DNA of 32,115 bases. Origin: Sulfurimonas sp. RIFCSPLOWO2_12_36_12. Lineage in GTDB: Bacteria > Campylobacterota > Campylobacteria > Campylobacterales > Sulfurimonadaceae. A program made the position numbers and the translations under genes. The notes beneath the pieces were generated by a model, which did no database searches, was not told the origin of the DNA, and saw only the letters and a program-made list of their open reading frames with translations. The stretch spans positions 1 to 32,115 of the forward strand of contig MIBZ01000001.1 of assembly GCA_001829675.1 (NCBI GenBank). Reading direction: 5' to 3'. Positions 6,751 through 14,473 of this stretch are shown in pieces (within the stretch, counting starts at the first letter, position 1; the number at the start of each line of letters is the position of its first letter).

Positions 6751-8724
6751 CTATAATTTTTTAATTTTTGTTATTTCATCGCGAAGACGGGCTGCTTCTT
6801 CAAAGTTCAGCTCTCTTGCCGCCTCTTTCATCTTAAGAGATAGCACTTTTATCATCGCTTTTCTCTCTGATGCCGGTATTTTATCCATTTTTTTGTGCTT
6901 TTGGTAAATAGCACCATAGTCCTCTACTTTGAGATTTTCATCTAGTTTGCGGATGGTAGTAGTCGGCGTAATATTATGAGCTTTATTGTATTTATCCTGC
7001 ATCTCTCTTCTGGCGTTGGTTATGTCAATCGCTTTTTGCATAGAGTTTGTAATCTTATTTGCGTATAAAATTACTCTGCCGTTTGAGTTTCTAGCTCCGC
7101 GCCCTATGGTCTGAATGAGGGCAGTTTCGCTTCTTAAAAATCCCTCTTTGTCCGCATCTAAAATAGCTACAAGACTAACCTCCGGCAAATCCAGTCCCTC
7201 GCGAAGAAGATTTATTCCGATTAAGACATCAAACTCGCCTTGGCGGAGTGAGCGGATAATCTGATTTCTCTGTATGGTGTCTATGTCAGAGTGCATATAT
7301 TCGACTTTTATGCCCAAATCGGCTAGATATTTTGTAAGCGCCTCCGCCATTTTTTTTGTTAAAACCGTGATTAGAACCCGCTCATTTTTTAAAATAACTC
7401 TTTTAATCTCATCATGTATATCTTCAACCTGATTGGTTGATGGTTTTATCTCCAAAACAGGGTCTAAAAGTCCTGTTGGGCGGATGATTTGCTTTGCTAT
7501 AACGCTTGACATCTCAAGTTCGTAAATGGAGGGTGTTGCAGAGACAAAAAGATAGTGAGGAGCTTTATTTATATACTCATCGGCTTTTAGGGGTCTGTTG
7601 TCTAAAGCACTCGGAAGCCTAAATCCGTACTCTACCAGAACCTCTTTTCTGGCTCTGTCCCCCGCATACATTCCTCGGTACTGCGGAAGTGAAACATGAG
7701 ACTCATCTACAATAACCAGATACTCTTTGTGGTGAAGTTCAAAGTAGTCCAAAAGCGTATATGGAGCCTCTCCGGGTTTTTTGTTTGTCAAAAGTCTTGA
7801 GTAGTTCTCAACACCCTTGCACATTCCCGTAGTCTGTAACATCTCCAAATCAAACTCTACCCTCTGTTTAAGACGCTGATACTCGACAAGTTTGCCCTCT
7901 TTTTGGAAGTATGCAAGCCTCTCGTCAAGCTCCTCTTCTATGCGTTTTATAGCAACTGCCATCTTCTCTTGGGTCACGCTGAATTGTGAGGTTGCGTAGA
8001 TGGTAAATTTTTTATGCTCTTCAAGTTTTTTGTTGTCGATGATATCAAATGTGTAGATGGCCTCAATCTCATCTCCAAAGAACTCTATGCGGATGGCCTC
8101 TTGCTCAAAGTAGGGCGGATAAACATCCAAACTCTCGCCGTTAACTCTTATCTGCCCGCTGTCGAAGTATGTGTCGTTTCGGCTATAACCCATCTCCACA
8201 AGACGAAGAAGAAGCTTTTTTTGCGCGATGCTGTCCCCGACTTCTACAACCTGAACCATCTTCTCATACTCTTCAGGGTCACCCAAACCGTAGTTTGCGG
8301 AGACGGAAGCTATGACTATGACATCATCATAAGAGAGAAGATTTGCGGTAGAAGAGAGCCTCATTCGCTCTAGTTCATCATTTATGGCACTGTCTTTTTC
8401 TATAAATAAATCTTGACGGGGTATGTACGCCTCTGGCTGATAGTAGTCGTAGTAGCTTACGAAATACTCTACATGGTTATTTGGAAAAAATTGGCGAAAC
8501 TCGCTGTAGAGCTGAGCTGCAAGAGTTTTGTTATGCGTCATGATGATGGTTGGCATCTGCACTTTTTCTATGACGCTTGCCATCGTGTAGGTCTTGCCGC
8601 TTCCCGTTACGCCCTCAAGCGCTTGATAACGGTTACCATTTAGTATGGATTCGCTCAGGGTTTCAATGGCTTTTGGCTGGTCTCCGGCTGGAGAATAATC
8701 TGAATAAACTTTAAATTTTGACAT
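6751..8724 (-). CDS. uvrB: UvrABC excision nuclease subunit B
   Basis: UvrB verifies DNA damage after loading by UvrA and recruits UvrC for nucleotide excision repair. The 657-residue protein has the P-loop GVTGSGKT at 38-45, the Tyr-rich beta-hairpin region [16 protein letters not shown], helicase motifs including DESHVSLPQ and the IGRGARN motif VI, and a C-terminal UVR motif ([12 protein letters not shown]) for UvrC contact. The ATG at 8724-8722 is chosen over a TTG two codons earlier because the protein family begins here. No ribosome binding site is visible, while a TATAAT lies 5 bases upstream. It is the middle gene of radical SAM-uvrB-DedA. Confidence 0.97.
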   Translation of the reverse strand: MSKFKVYSDYSPAGDQPKAIETLSESILNGNRYQALEGVTGSGKTYTMASVIEKVQMPTIIMTHNKTLAAQLYSEFRQFFPNNHVEYFVSYYDYYQPEAYIPRQDLFIEKDSAINDELERMRLSSTANLLSYDDVIVIASVSANYGLGDPEEYEKMVQVVEVGDSIAQKKLLLRLVEMGYSRNDTYFDSGQIRVNGESLDVYPPYFEQEAIRIEFFGDEIEAIYTFDIIDNKKLEEHKKFTIYATSQFSVTQEKMAVAIKRIEEELDERLAYFQKEGKLVEYQRLKQRVEFDLEMLQTTGMCKGVENYSRLLTNKKPGEAPYTLLDYFELHHKEYLVIVDESHVSLPQYRGMYAGDRARKEVLVEYGFRLPSALDNRPLKADEYINKAPHYLFVSATPSIYELEMSSVIAKQIIRPTGLLDPVLEIKPSTNQVEDIHDEIKRVILKNERVLITVLTKKMAEALTKYLADLGIKVEYMHSDIDTIQRNQIIRSLRQGEFDVLIGINLLREGLDLPEVSLVAILDADKEGFLRSETALIQTIGRGARNSNGRVILYANKITNSMQKAIDITNARREMQDKYNKAHNITPTTTIRKLDENLKVEDYGAIYQKHKKMDKIPASERKAMIKVLSLKMKEAARELNFEEAARLRDEITKIKKL

Positions 8725-8729
8725 GCGCA

Positions 8730-8735
8730 ATTATA
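8730..8735 (-). promoter_or_regulatory. uvrB: -10 box placed for a leaderless uvrB transcript
   Basis: On the minus strand a perfect TATAAT is followed by five bases (TGCGC) and then the uvrB ATG. A start site six bases after the box would be the A of the ATG. The upstream gene ends only 27 bases before uvrB, so this would be an internal operon promoter. Confidence 0.45.
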
Positions 8736-8751
8736 GCTGATTTAGGGTTTA

Positions 8752-9624
8752 TCATATTTGAGCAAACCTATCTTTATAACTGCATTTTTTGCAAAGCTCT
8801 TCAACAGCCTTAAAGTTTTTAAAACCCTCAATCATATCTTTGGCTCTTTTTGAGTTCAGTATCTCTTCAAGCGAAGCGTCATGCAGGTTCCCGAGCGCTA
8901 TAACCCCGTCGCCATCAAGACAACATGGTATCACGGTTCCGTTTGCAAGAACCCCGATATGTGATTTTAAACCGTAGCATGTACCGTCACTTTCATGTGC
9001 GGAGGCAAGGGATGGCCACTCAAAGTAACTATCAAAATTTAATAACAGTTTTGAGTCCAAGCGGATTGATTTGATTTTATCTTTATAGATTTTATCAGCG
9101 TCAATAGAGATGTTGAAAAAAGAGCCTAATCTTTCAAACAACAGACTGTTGTAATCGGCTTCGCTGCAAACATCGTCAAGATTCCAAAGACGGAGATTTA
9201 CAAACGGTTTTGGGTAGTGTTCCACCTTTTGCGAACATACATATAAAACAGCGTTTATGTACTCATCAAATGTCATATTCAGGCTGTTTTTATTGAAGCT
9301 GTTTAGGGAGATATTGAGCTGGCGAACTGCTTTATGGAAGAGAGTTTGAGCTTTTGTTTTGCCAAGATAGTAACCGCTTGTCGTAAGCTCAACTTCAAAC
9401 CCATATTTATCTGCAACATCAAGATACTCATCCAGATTTGAGAGCGTCAGAGGGTCGCCCATTACATGAAAAGCAAGAGTTTTTGTATACGGACGAAGCT
9501 CCAAGAGCACTTTTTCAAAAAATAGAAGCGACATGGTTTTTGATGGATTTATTTTTGGCGGGCAGAAGCTGCAGGCAAGACCGCAGATGTTGGTTACTTC
9601 GATATGAACGCGGTTAAACTGCAT
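8752..9624 (-). CDS. Radical SAM protein with SPASM-like C-terminus
   Basis: A 290-residue enzyme that would use a [4Fe-4S] cluster and S-adenosylmethionine to start a radical reaction. The cluster motif CGLACSFC (Cys14, 18, 21) follows HIEVTNI. The C-terminal part has GVLANGTVIPCC and a final ELCKKC, as in SPASM proteins that hold extra clusters and often modify peptides. The substrate is unknown. The start at 9624 has AAGGGG four bases upstream; an in-frame ATG 11 codons earlier (9657) has no ribosome binding site. It is the first gene of the operon with uvrB. No peptide substrate gene is directly attached, but a small secreted peptide gene lies divergent at 9785. Confidence 0.85.
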   Translation of the reverse strand: MQFNRVHIEVTNICGLACSFCPPKINPSKTMSLLFFEKVLLELRPYTKTLAFHVMGDPLTLSNLDEYLDVADKYGFEVELTTSGYYLGKTKAQTLFHKAVRQLNISLNSFNKNSLNMTFDEYINAVLYVCSQKVEHYPKPFVNLRLWNLDDVCSEADYNSLLFERLGSFFNISIDADKIYKDKIKSIRLDSKLLLNFDSYFEWPSLASAHESDGTCYGLKSHIGVLANGTVIPCCLDGDGVIALGNLHDASLEEILNSKRAKDMIEGFKNFKAVEELCKKCSYKDRFAQI

Positions 9625-9715
9625 ACAGCCCCTTAAATAGTTGTGTAACTCTATCATAAAATAAATTAAATCTTAAAACAATTATGTAATCAAAAAGTGA
9701 TAAGAAAGATAAAAG

Positions 9716-9744
9716 TTAAATCGGATAAAATTACTCCGATTTAA
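9716..9744. promoter_or_regulatory. Perfect 10-bp inverted repeat upstream of the small peptide gene
   Basis: TTAAATCGGA (9716-9725) and TCCGATTTAA (9735-9744) flank a 9-base centre. It lies in the divergent region between the radical SAM gene and the 43-codon gene, about 40 bases before the latter's ATG. A second small dyad (AGAG/CTCT, from about 9751) and the AAAGGA ribosome binding site follow. It could be an operator or a leader hairpin; no T-run follows on the plus strand. Confidence 0.5.
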
Positions 9745-9784
9745 AAATTTAGAGGGTAACGCTCTCTTACCAAAGGAAACCAAA

Positions 9785-9916
9785 ATGAAAAAGTTCATTT
9801 TATTAATCGCATTGACATTAGGTGCTCTTCAAGCCGACAACATAGTACATTATGATACTAAAGAGACACAAGCTCCAATAAGTAAGCCTAACCACCCTAC
9901 TTCAGATATTTATTAA
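9785..9916 (+). CDS. Small secreted protein, 43 residues
   Basis: An AAAGGA ribosome binding site precedes ATG 9785. The product starts MKKFILLIALTLGALQA, a canonical signal peptide with positive N-terminus, hydrophobic core and an A-x-A-like cleavage site. That leaves about 26 mature residues (from DNIVHYDTKE to the C-terminal SDIY) that are polar, with three His and no Cys. It is bounded by its own inverted repeat upstream and a terminator downstream, so it is probably a single-gene transcript. No family recognised. Its small size and secretion fit a periplasmic peptide, metal-binding peptide or accessory factor, all speculative. Confidence 0.65.
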   Translation: MKKFILLIALTLGALQADNIVHYDTKETQAPISKPNHPTSDIY

Positions 9917-9939
9917 TATCTAAAATTTTATTTCTCCTT

Positions 9940-9966
9940 CTAAAATAGGTTTTTAACCTATTTTAG
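9940..9966. terminator. Bidirectional terminator, small peptide gene / corA-like gene
   Basis: CTAAAATAGGTT (9940-9951) pairs perfectly with AACCTATTTTAG (9955-9966), a 12-bp stem with a 3-base loop. It sits between convergent genes. The AT-rich lower stem supplies short U-runs on both strands. Confidence 0.75.
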
Positions 9967-9985
9967 TGACACATTCACGACTTCC

Positions 9986-10771
9986 CTAAGCTTTTTTCTT
10001 TACAAAATTAATTATAACAATGGTTATTATTGATATACATAACATCAAGATTGCAACATCTTTTGTTCCTGATGTTCCATCTGCAAATGGCAAATCGCTG
10101 GTATTCATGCCAAAAAATCCAACAACTAGGTTTAGCGGTAAAAACAGGGCAGAGATAATTGTAAGAGTATAGATCGAACGATTCATTTTTTCATTTTCTT
10201 GTGCACTGAAAAATTTATAGAGGTAGTCTAGTTTAGATAGCTGTAGTGTCGCAGATTTTAAAGTTCGTTCTATATGTTCATGTAAATCCATATAGTGATT
10301 TATGGGAAAACCATCACTTTTTTCATAATACTCAATCACTCTGTCCATCGTAGAAGATGAATTCATCAACTCTCTTTCGATTCTTGTAATGTTGTGTTTT
10401 AGCTCCAGCCATTGTTTCATAAAAGAGTTTGTAGTTTTTTTAACATATAACATCTCCTCCATGTCTAAAATTAGATTGAGATAGCGCTCAAATGATTTTA
10501 ACAACTGGTCTATTATTTCATCTAAAATTTTATATGGAGCTTCAAAACGATTTCCCAACTCTTTAAAGTTATCTTTTTCTCTTTCGTATAGATAACTATT
10601 ATCAGCTGTAATTATAAATCCAATCGAAGTTACCTCAAGCTCTTGGCGAATTATCGGCAATCTAATAATTAACATATCATACTGCTCATTTTCATCAAAT
10701 ATTGATGGATGAGTTTCGTTTCTTAAATCTTTTAGATGAAGATTATCAACCAACTCATGAATATTAATCAT
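9986..10771 (-). CDS. CorA-family divalent metal ion transporter (short form)
   Basis: A 261-residue inner-membrane channel of the CorA/2-TM-GxN class, moving Mg2+ or related divalent cations. A long acidic/helical cytoplasmic part (1-195) precedes two C-terminal membrane helices. The first ends in the hallmark GMN at 221-223, within VVGFFGMN, followed by a short loop and the second helix with a KKKA tail. Full-length CorA is usually about 315 residues, so the N-terminal domain here is reduced. It begins 21 bases after the M42 peptidase gene and ends the rimB-rimK-M42-corA operon at a strong terminator. The ion cannot be told from the sequence. Confidence 0.9.
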   Translation of the reverse strand: MINIHELVDNLHLKDLRNETHPSIFDENEQYDMLIIRLPIIRQELEVTSIGFIITADNSYLYEREKDNFKELGNRFEAPYKILDEIIDQLLKSFERYLNLILDMEEMLYVKKTTNSFMKQWLELKHNITRIERELMNSSSTMDRVIEYYEKSDGFPINHYMDLHEHIERTLKSATLQLSKLDYLYKFFSAQENEKMNRSIYTLTIISALFLPLNLVVGFFGMNTSDLPFADGTSGTKDVAILMLCISIITIVIINFVKKKA

Positions 10772-10792
10772 TGCATTTCCCTATATTAGATA

Positions 10793-11827
10793 CTAAATTT
10801 TTATATATATATTTTTTAAAATAGTAATCATACTCTCAACAGCTCTTTTTGTTGTTGTTTCATGCACTGTATGATACCCAATTGTCGGTATTTGCAGAGT
10901 TGTTCCTTGAATTTCACCTTTTGATGCGTGGATAAGTCTTCCAAGCTCAGTTGTGCCAAGCGATACTTTATGACCGTTTCTAAGCATTTTATCTTTCAAA
11001 TAAGTGTCTTTAAAATTGTATTTTATCTTCTCTTTTGCAGCTATTTTTTTTATTTTATCTTTTAGGGGTGATCTAAATACGGCATTTGAGTCCCTATGTC
11101 TAAGCACTATATCTATGTTTCTAATCTCTTCAAGGCTCGGGTAAGGGCTTGTGTCAAGAACAAGCAGCTCATTTGTTTTGATGTTAAAGCGTTTAAACCA
11201 CTCAAGTAAAAATCTCCAACTTCTGCCAGCCTCTTCGGAAGCGGTAAAAAAGGCCGTTCCTTGATATCCGATTGCGTACATGTAGATAATAATTGCTATG
11301 CTTATTACATTATCCAGTTGTGCGGATATTAAATCGTCTTTAATCTCAAGTTTGTCGGTAAACGCTATCGGCATCCCCGGAAAAAGATAATCAAAACCGT
11401 CTATTTTAAAAATAATATTATTTCTTCTTTCGCACAAAAAAGCATCTTTAATTGAACCAAGCCCCAGATAAGTTCCGGACCACGGCTGATATGCTTGAAC
11501 TTTTTCTTCAACAAATCTGGCAGTAAAGTTGTGCAACAGCTGTTCCGAGCTTGAATTACCCGTTAAGTCTGCCTTGTTTTTTGCAATAAATGCTGCGTAT
11601 TGAAACTCGTTGTGACCTGTGCAGATAAGTCCGTGTCTGTCGGCATGTGCGGAGATGTAACCGCTCTCTGGGTTGTTTCCCTTTGCTACAAGAACCCCGT
11701 CATAATATTCAACAGTTACACCAAGCTCTTCAAGCTCTCTTTTGATAAACATAAAAAACGGATGCTCGGCACCGACTACGCTTGGTATGCGGATAAGTTG
11801 TTTTAATATATCGTAAAATAGTTCCAT
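10793..11827 (-). CDS. M42-family aminopeptidase (glutamyl aminopeptidase/TET-like)
   Basis: A 344-residue dinuclear metallopeptidase. Predicted metal and catalytic residues are visible: His61-x-Asp63 in SAHADRHG, bridging Asp172 in AQLDN, catalytic Glu198-Glu199 in ASEEAGR, Asp225 in DTSPYP, and His319/His322 in YHTVHETT. Family members trim N-terminal residues from peptides; some are called glutamyl aminopeptidases or, in annotation, endoglucanases. Its place 32 bases after rimK and in the same operon as a RimB-like protease suggests that it could trim glutamate-rich peptides, which is inference. The first ribosome-binding-like purines (GGAG) are about 12 bases from the ATG. Confidence 0.88.
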   Translation of the reverse strand: MELFYDILKQLIRIPSVVGAEHPFFMFIKRELEELGVTVEYYDGVLVAKGNNPESGYISAHADRHGLICTGHNEFQYAAFIAKNKADLTGNSSSEQLLHNFTARFVEEKVQAYQPWSGTYLGLGSIKDAFLCERRNNIIFKIDGFDYLFPGMPIAFTDKLEIKDDLISAQLDNVISIAIIIYMYAIGYQGTAFFTASEEAGRSWRFLLEWFKRFNIKTNELLVLDTSPYPSLEEIRNIDIVLRHRDSNAVFRSPLKDKIKKIAAKEKIKYNFKDTYLKDKMLRNGHKVSLGTTELGRLIHASKGEIQGTTLQIPTIGYHTVHETTTKRAVESMITILKNIYIKI

Positions 11828-11859
11828 TCTTATTTTTTCTCCATAATTACCAAGAGCTT

Positions 11860-12792
11860 TTATGCTCCAATACTATCTTTTTTTATTTTTCTTTTCTTTT
11901 GGTTTATTTCTGATTTTGGAGCAACATTTTTTGCAATGTAATCCATTATTTTTCCGGCAATATCAATTTTTGTTGATTTTTCAATTCCCTCTAATCCAGG
12001 TGAAGAGTTTACTTCCATTACCAGCGGTCCTCTAGCTGATTGAATCATATCAACTCCGCAAACTCCAAGACCCATTGCTTTTGCCGCAGCGAGGGCTGTT
12101 GCCTTCTCTTTTCTTGTAAGTTTATGAGCAGTTGCACTTCCGCCTTGATGCAGGTTTGATCTAAAATCTCCCTCAGCACCCTGTCTTTTCATAGCGCCTA
12201 CTATCTCTCCTCCAACGATTAAAACTCTAATATCAGCTCCGCCGGCTTCTTCAATGTACTCTTGAACAAGCAAGTTGACATCCATTCCGTAAAATGCGTC
12301 AAGTACAGATTTTGCAGCTTTTTCACTGTCAACCAAAACAACGCCTACACCTTGGGTTCCTTCAAGTATTTTAAGAACAAGAGGTGCTCCGCCGCTTAAC
12401 TCTATAACATCTTTTGCACTAGATTTATTTGAAGCAAAAACAGTTTTTGGCATATCAACGCCGTTTTTAGACAATATCTGGAGGCTTCTAAGTTTATCTC
12501 TGCTTCTTGCGATTGCTAAATTTCCAGATGTAGAAAAGGCAGACATCATTTCAAAATGTCGTACCATTGCAGTTCCGTAAAATGTCCTGCTTGCCCCTAT
12601 CCTTGGAATGATGGCATCAGGGGCAGGCAACTCTTTACCTAAATAGTTTACCTTAAGCTCATTTTTCATTATTTCTATACTACATTTTAAATAGTCTATG
12701 ACTCTGACTTCCCAGCCTCTTTTTTCAGCTGCTTCAACCAGTCTTTTAGTAGAATACAACTCTTTATTTCTTGATAATATATAAACTCTCAT
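11860..12792 (-). CDS. rimK: RimK-type ATP-grasp alpha-L-glutamate ligase
   Basis: RimK adds glutamate residues to the C-terminus of ribosomal protein S6 (and makes poly-alpha-glutamate) using ATP. The 310-residue protein shows the RimK signature [14 protein letters not shown], then [23 protein letters not shown]-grasp elements follow: [24 protein letters not shown], and the metal-binding [16 protein letters not shown] Lys-rich tail of about 25 residues ends it ([10 protein letters not shown]). GAGGAA precedes the ATG. It lies 12 bases after a RimB-like protease gene. Lysine-tailed RimK-like ligases that act on other substrates (LysX) cannot be fully excluded. Confidence 0.93.
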   Translation of the reverse strand: MRVYILSRNKELYSTKRLVEAAEKRGWEVRVIDYLKCSIEIMKNELKVNYLGKELPAPDAIIPRIGASRTFYGTAMVRHFEMMSAFSTSGNLAIARSRDKLRSLQILSKNGVDMPKTVFASNKSSAKDVIELSGGAPLVLKILEGTQGVGVVLVDSEKAAKSVLDAFYGMDVNLLVQEYIEEAGGADIRVLIVGGEIVGAMKRQGAEGDFRSNLHQGGSATAHKLTRKEKATALAAAKAMGLGVCGVDMIQSARGPLVMEVNSSPGLEGIEKSTKIDIAGKIMDYIAKNVAPKSEINQKKRKIKKDSIGA

Positions 12793-12804
12793 AGTTTCCT
12801 CTTC

Positions 12805-13227
12805 TTATAATTGTTTTGTAAGATATTTTTGTGAAACATCAACTAAAAATTTTTTTGCCAAGAACTTTTTTCCTATTAACATCGGATATTTCATATCTGA
12901 ACGATTGGTTAAGGATATAACGGTCATGTAGTTTTTTCCAAAAAAATTCACTTTTATTCTAATTGAGGGTCTATGTTGAATCTCTCCATTTGAGCTTTTG
13001 ATTTTTTTCATTTGATAAAGAGGCACTGCCATTTTTTTCCCATGATAAGCCGTGTGAATCTCATCTAGAAGTTTAAAATGAACAATGTCGTTTTCGTCTA
13101 CAAAAATTTCGTCACAATGCAGAGCGTTAGAATCGGCACCGGTATCAACCTTTGCTTCTAAATCATAAAGTTGTAAATCAGGGATGGAAATAATCTCAAT
13201 TGCGCCGATAATTTTCTTTTTTAGCAT
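12805..13227 (-). CDS. RimB-like retropepsin-type protease (COG4067 family)
   Basis: A 140-residue aspartic-protease-like protein. The active-site-like motif VDTGADSNALHC (Asp28-Thr-Gly) sits near the N-terminus, followed by Ser/Lys-rich strands and the C-terminal YPMLIGKKFL motif typical of the family, often labelled ATP-dependent zinc protease. In Pseudomonas a homologue (RimB) removes the glutamates that RimK adds to S6. Here it is the first gene of the operon and is directly followed by rimK, supporting the same role. The ribosome binding site (TTGGA) is weak. The promoter lies within about 13228-13340. Confidence 0.85.
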   Translation of the reverse strand: MLKKKIIGAIEIISIPDLQLYDLEAKVDTGADSNALHCDEIFVDENDIVHFKLLDEIHTAYHGKKMAVPLYQMKKIKSSNGEIQHRPSIRIKVNFFGKNYMTVISLTNRSDMKYPMLIGKKFLAKKFLVDVSQKYLTKQL

Positions 13228-13339
13228 TGATTAAATCCAATATTTTAAGTAAATTATAACATATAAAATCAGTAAAGAAATTTAAAAGAATACAAATAAT
13301 ATTAAGATTATTTTTAGCAAATTTTTTTTTATTTGTGAG

Positions 13340-13345
13340 TATAAT
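13340..13345 (+). promoter_or_regulatory. -10 box of the acidic small protein gene
   Basis: TATAAT lies 114 bases before the chosen ATG, preceded by T-rich DNA. A start near 13352 gives a leader of about 108 bases. That leader contains a mini-ORF (ATG 13389, nine codons) and a GC-rich hairpin CCACG-AGG-CGTGG at 13423-13435, 25 bases before the ATG. Confidence 0.45.
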
Positions 13346-13459
13346 TTTGTTGAAAATAATAATTTAGATTTGGGTAATAGTTGCTTTTATGCTAAGAAAA
13401 GGTTATGTGAAAATATAGCAATCCACGAGGCGTGGAGTGTATTTGTTAAGAGGGCAAAT

Positions 13460-13708
13460 ATGACATTTAAAGATTTAGAATTTGTGTTAGAGTTAAACGG
13501 TGTTATGAGGAAAGATGTAGATTATGTCTTGGATTTTAGTAGAAAAAATGGCATCGACAAAGAAGAAATTGATGATGAGCTTAGTAAATTAGGCTACGAA
13601 AGAATTTTTGAAAATGGGCTTGACGATGCTTTAGATGATGATGAAGATGATTATGACCATGTAGAAAAATTTCGACATAGACATAAATTTAACGAAGATT
13701 ATGATTAA
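13460..13708 (+). CDS. Acidic small protein of unknown function
   Basis: An 82-residue cytosolic protein. The start at 13460 has GAGGG five bases upstream. A TTG start 30 codons earlier is in frame but has no ribosome binding site and would translate the leader hairpin. Residues 1-52 look like a compact helical domain (LEFVLELNGVMRKDVDYVL, then DKEEIDDELSKLGY), with spacing like small helix-turn-helix or UBA-type folds. Residues 55-82 are a very acidic tail with a run of Asp/Glu followed by His/Lys/Arg (HVEKFRHRHKF). No family is recognised. It might bind a basic partner or metal; this is speculation. Confidence 0.65.
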   Translation: MTFKDLEFVLELNGVMRKDVDYVLDFSRKNGIDKEEIDDELSKLGYERIFENGLDDALDDDEDDYDHVEKFRHRHKFNEDYD

Positions 13709-13818
13709 AAATAAACGATATTTATAAAGATGGAAGAAGCTATTTTAAGAGGTTTCCTTAACAGATAAATATTTAATTATGGTAGAATTATATTTATATA
13801 AAATGTATAGGATTGTTT

Positions 13819-14046
13819 ATGCAAAATCAAACAAATTTAGCTAAGTTAAATGATAAAATTTCAGTCATAGTTGAGCAGTACAGTTCGCTAAAACAAGAGA
13901 ATGAAGCACTGCGAATGGAGATAGTTAAACTAAAAGTTGAGAATGAAGTTAAAAATCATGAGATGGAAAAATTGCTAGAACAAAATGCCATTAAAGATTC
14001 AGAAATAGAATCAATAGTAGAAAAACTAGAAAGCATTATGGTTTAA
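13819..14046 (+). CDS. Small coiled-coil protein, possibly ZapB-like
   Basis: A 75-residue protein that is nearly all coiled coil, with heptad-spaced Leu, Ile and Val from about residue 8 to the end (for example LKQENEALRMEIVKLKVEN). AGGA lies six bases before ATG 13819; an earlier in-frame TTG is less likely. It has no membrane segment. Size and shape resemble ZapB and other division-associated coiled-coil proteins. The next gene, four bases downstream, looks like a short ZapA. The link to cell division is an inference from this pairing. Confidence 0.65.
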   Translation: MQNQTNLAKLNDKISVIVEQYSSLKQENEALRMEIVKLKVENEVKNHEMEKLLEQNAIKDSEIESIVEKLESIMV

Positions 14047-14050
14047 ATTT

Positions 14051-14269
14051 ATGAGTAAAAAGCTTGGACTAAATATAGGCGGCCGTCGTTTTGATGTTGA
14101 TGTAGAAGATAGTTTCGCCCTGTATTTAGAGCAGCAAATGAAAAAAGATTTTAATATTGACGGCAATAACGATTTGAAAATATTACTTCAAGCTTATGTT
14201 CGTAAAAATCATGATTTGTATGTGCAAGAGCAAAGAATAGAAGAAATCACCAAGAAACTAGAAATTTAA
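14051..14269 (+). CDS. Short ZapA-like protein (tentative)
   Basis: A 72-residue protein starting four bases after the coiled-coil gene. The N-terminal half (KLGLNIGGRRFDVDVEDS) looks like the beta-strand head of ZapA, which carries a conserved Gly-Arg and a short strand pattern. The C-terminal half is a helical coil (LKILLQAYVRKNHDLYVQEQ region). E. coli ZapA is about 109 residues, so this is shorter. If correct, it would crosslink FtsZ filaments at the division site. It could also be an unrelated small protein. A tRNA-Arg gene follows 65 bases later. Confidence 0.5.
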   Translation: MSKKLGLNIGGRRFDVDVEDSFALYLEQQMKKDFNIDGNNDLKILLQAYVRKNHDLYVQEQRIEEITKKLEI

Positions 14270-14302
14270 GATAAAATTTATTATTATATAAGTTAAGAGT
14301 GA

Positions 14303-14308
14303 TATAAT
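14303..14308 (+). promoter_or_regulatory. -10 box of tRNA-Arg
   Basis: A TATAAT lies 26 bases upstream of the mature tRNA 5' end, separate from the coding operon before it. A short 5' leader would be removed by RNase P. Confidence 0.5.
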
Positions 14309-14334
14309 TTCGGTCTCTTTAATAGAGTATATGT

Positions 14335-14411
14335 GCGTTCGTAGCTCAGCTGGATAGAGCACTGGTTTGCGGTACCAGCGGTCAGGGATTCGAATTCCTT
14401 CGGGCGCACCA
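14335..14411 (+). tRNA. tRNA-Arg(GCG)
   Basis: A 77-base gene with encoded CCA. The acceptor stem is GCGTTCG/CGGGCGC (two G-T pairs), the D-arm GCTC/GAGC, the anticodon stem CTGGT/ACCAG with loop TTGCGGT, and the T-arm AGGGA/TCCTT. The anticodon GCG would read CGC and CGU arginine codons directly. Most bacteria use ACG, edited to ICG, for this box. Confidence 0.9.
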
Positions 14412-14473
14412 CTTATGTTTCAAAAAATCCCCTTAAAAAACTTACAAAATCTCAATATTTTAATAAAAAACTC

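Noticed and set aside
13370..13459. TTG start 30 codons earlier for the acidic protein
   Set aside because: No ribosome binding site; it would translate the leader hairpin. ATG 13460 has GAGGG upstream.
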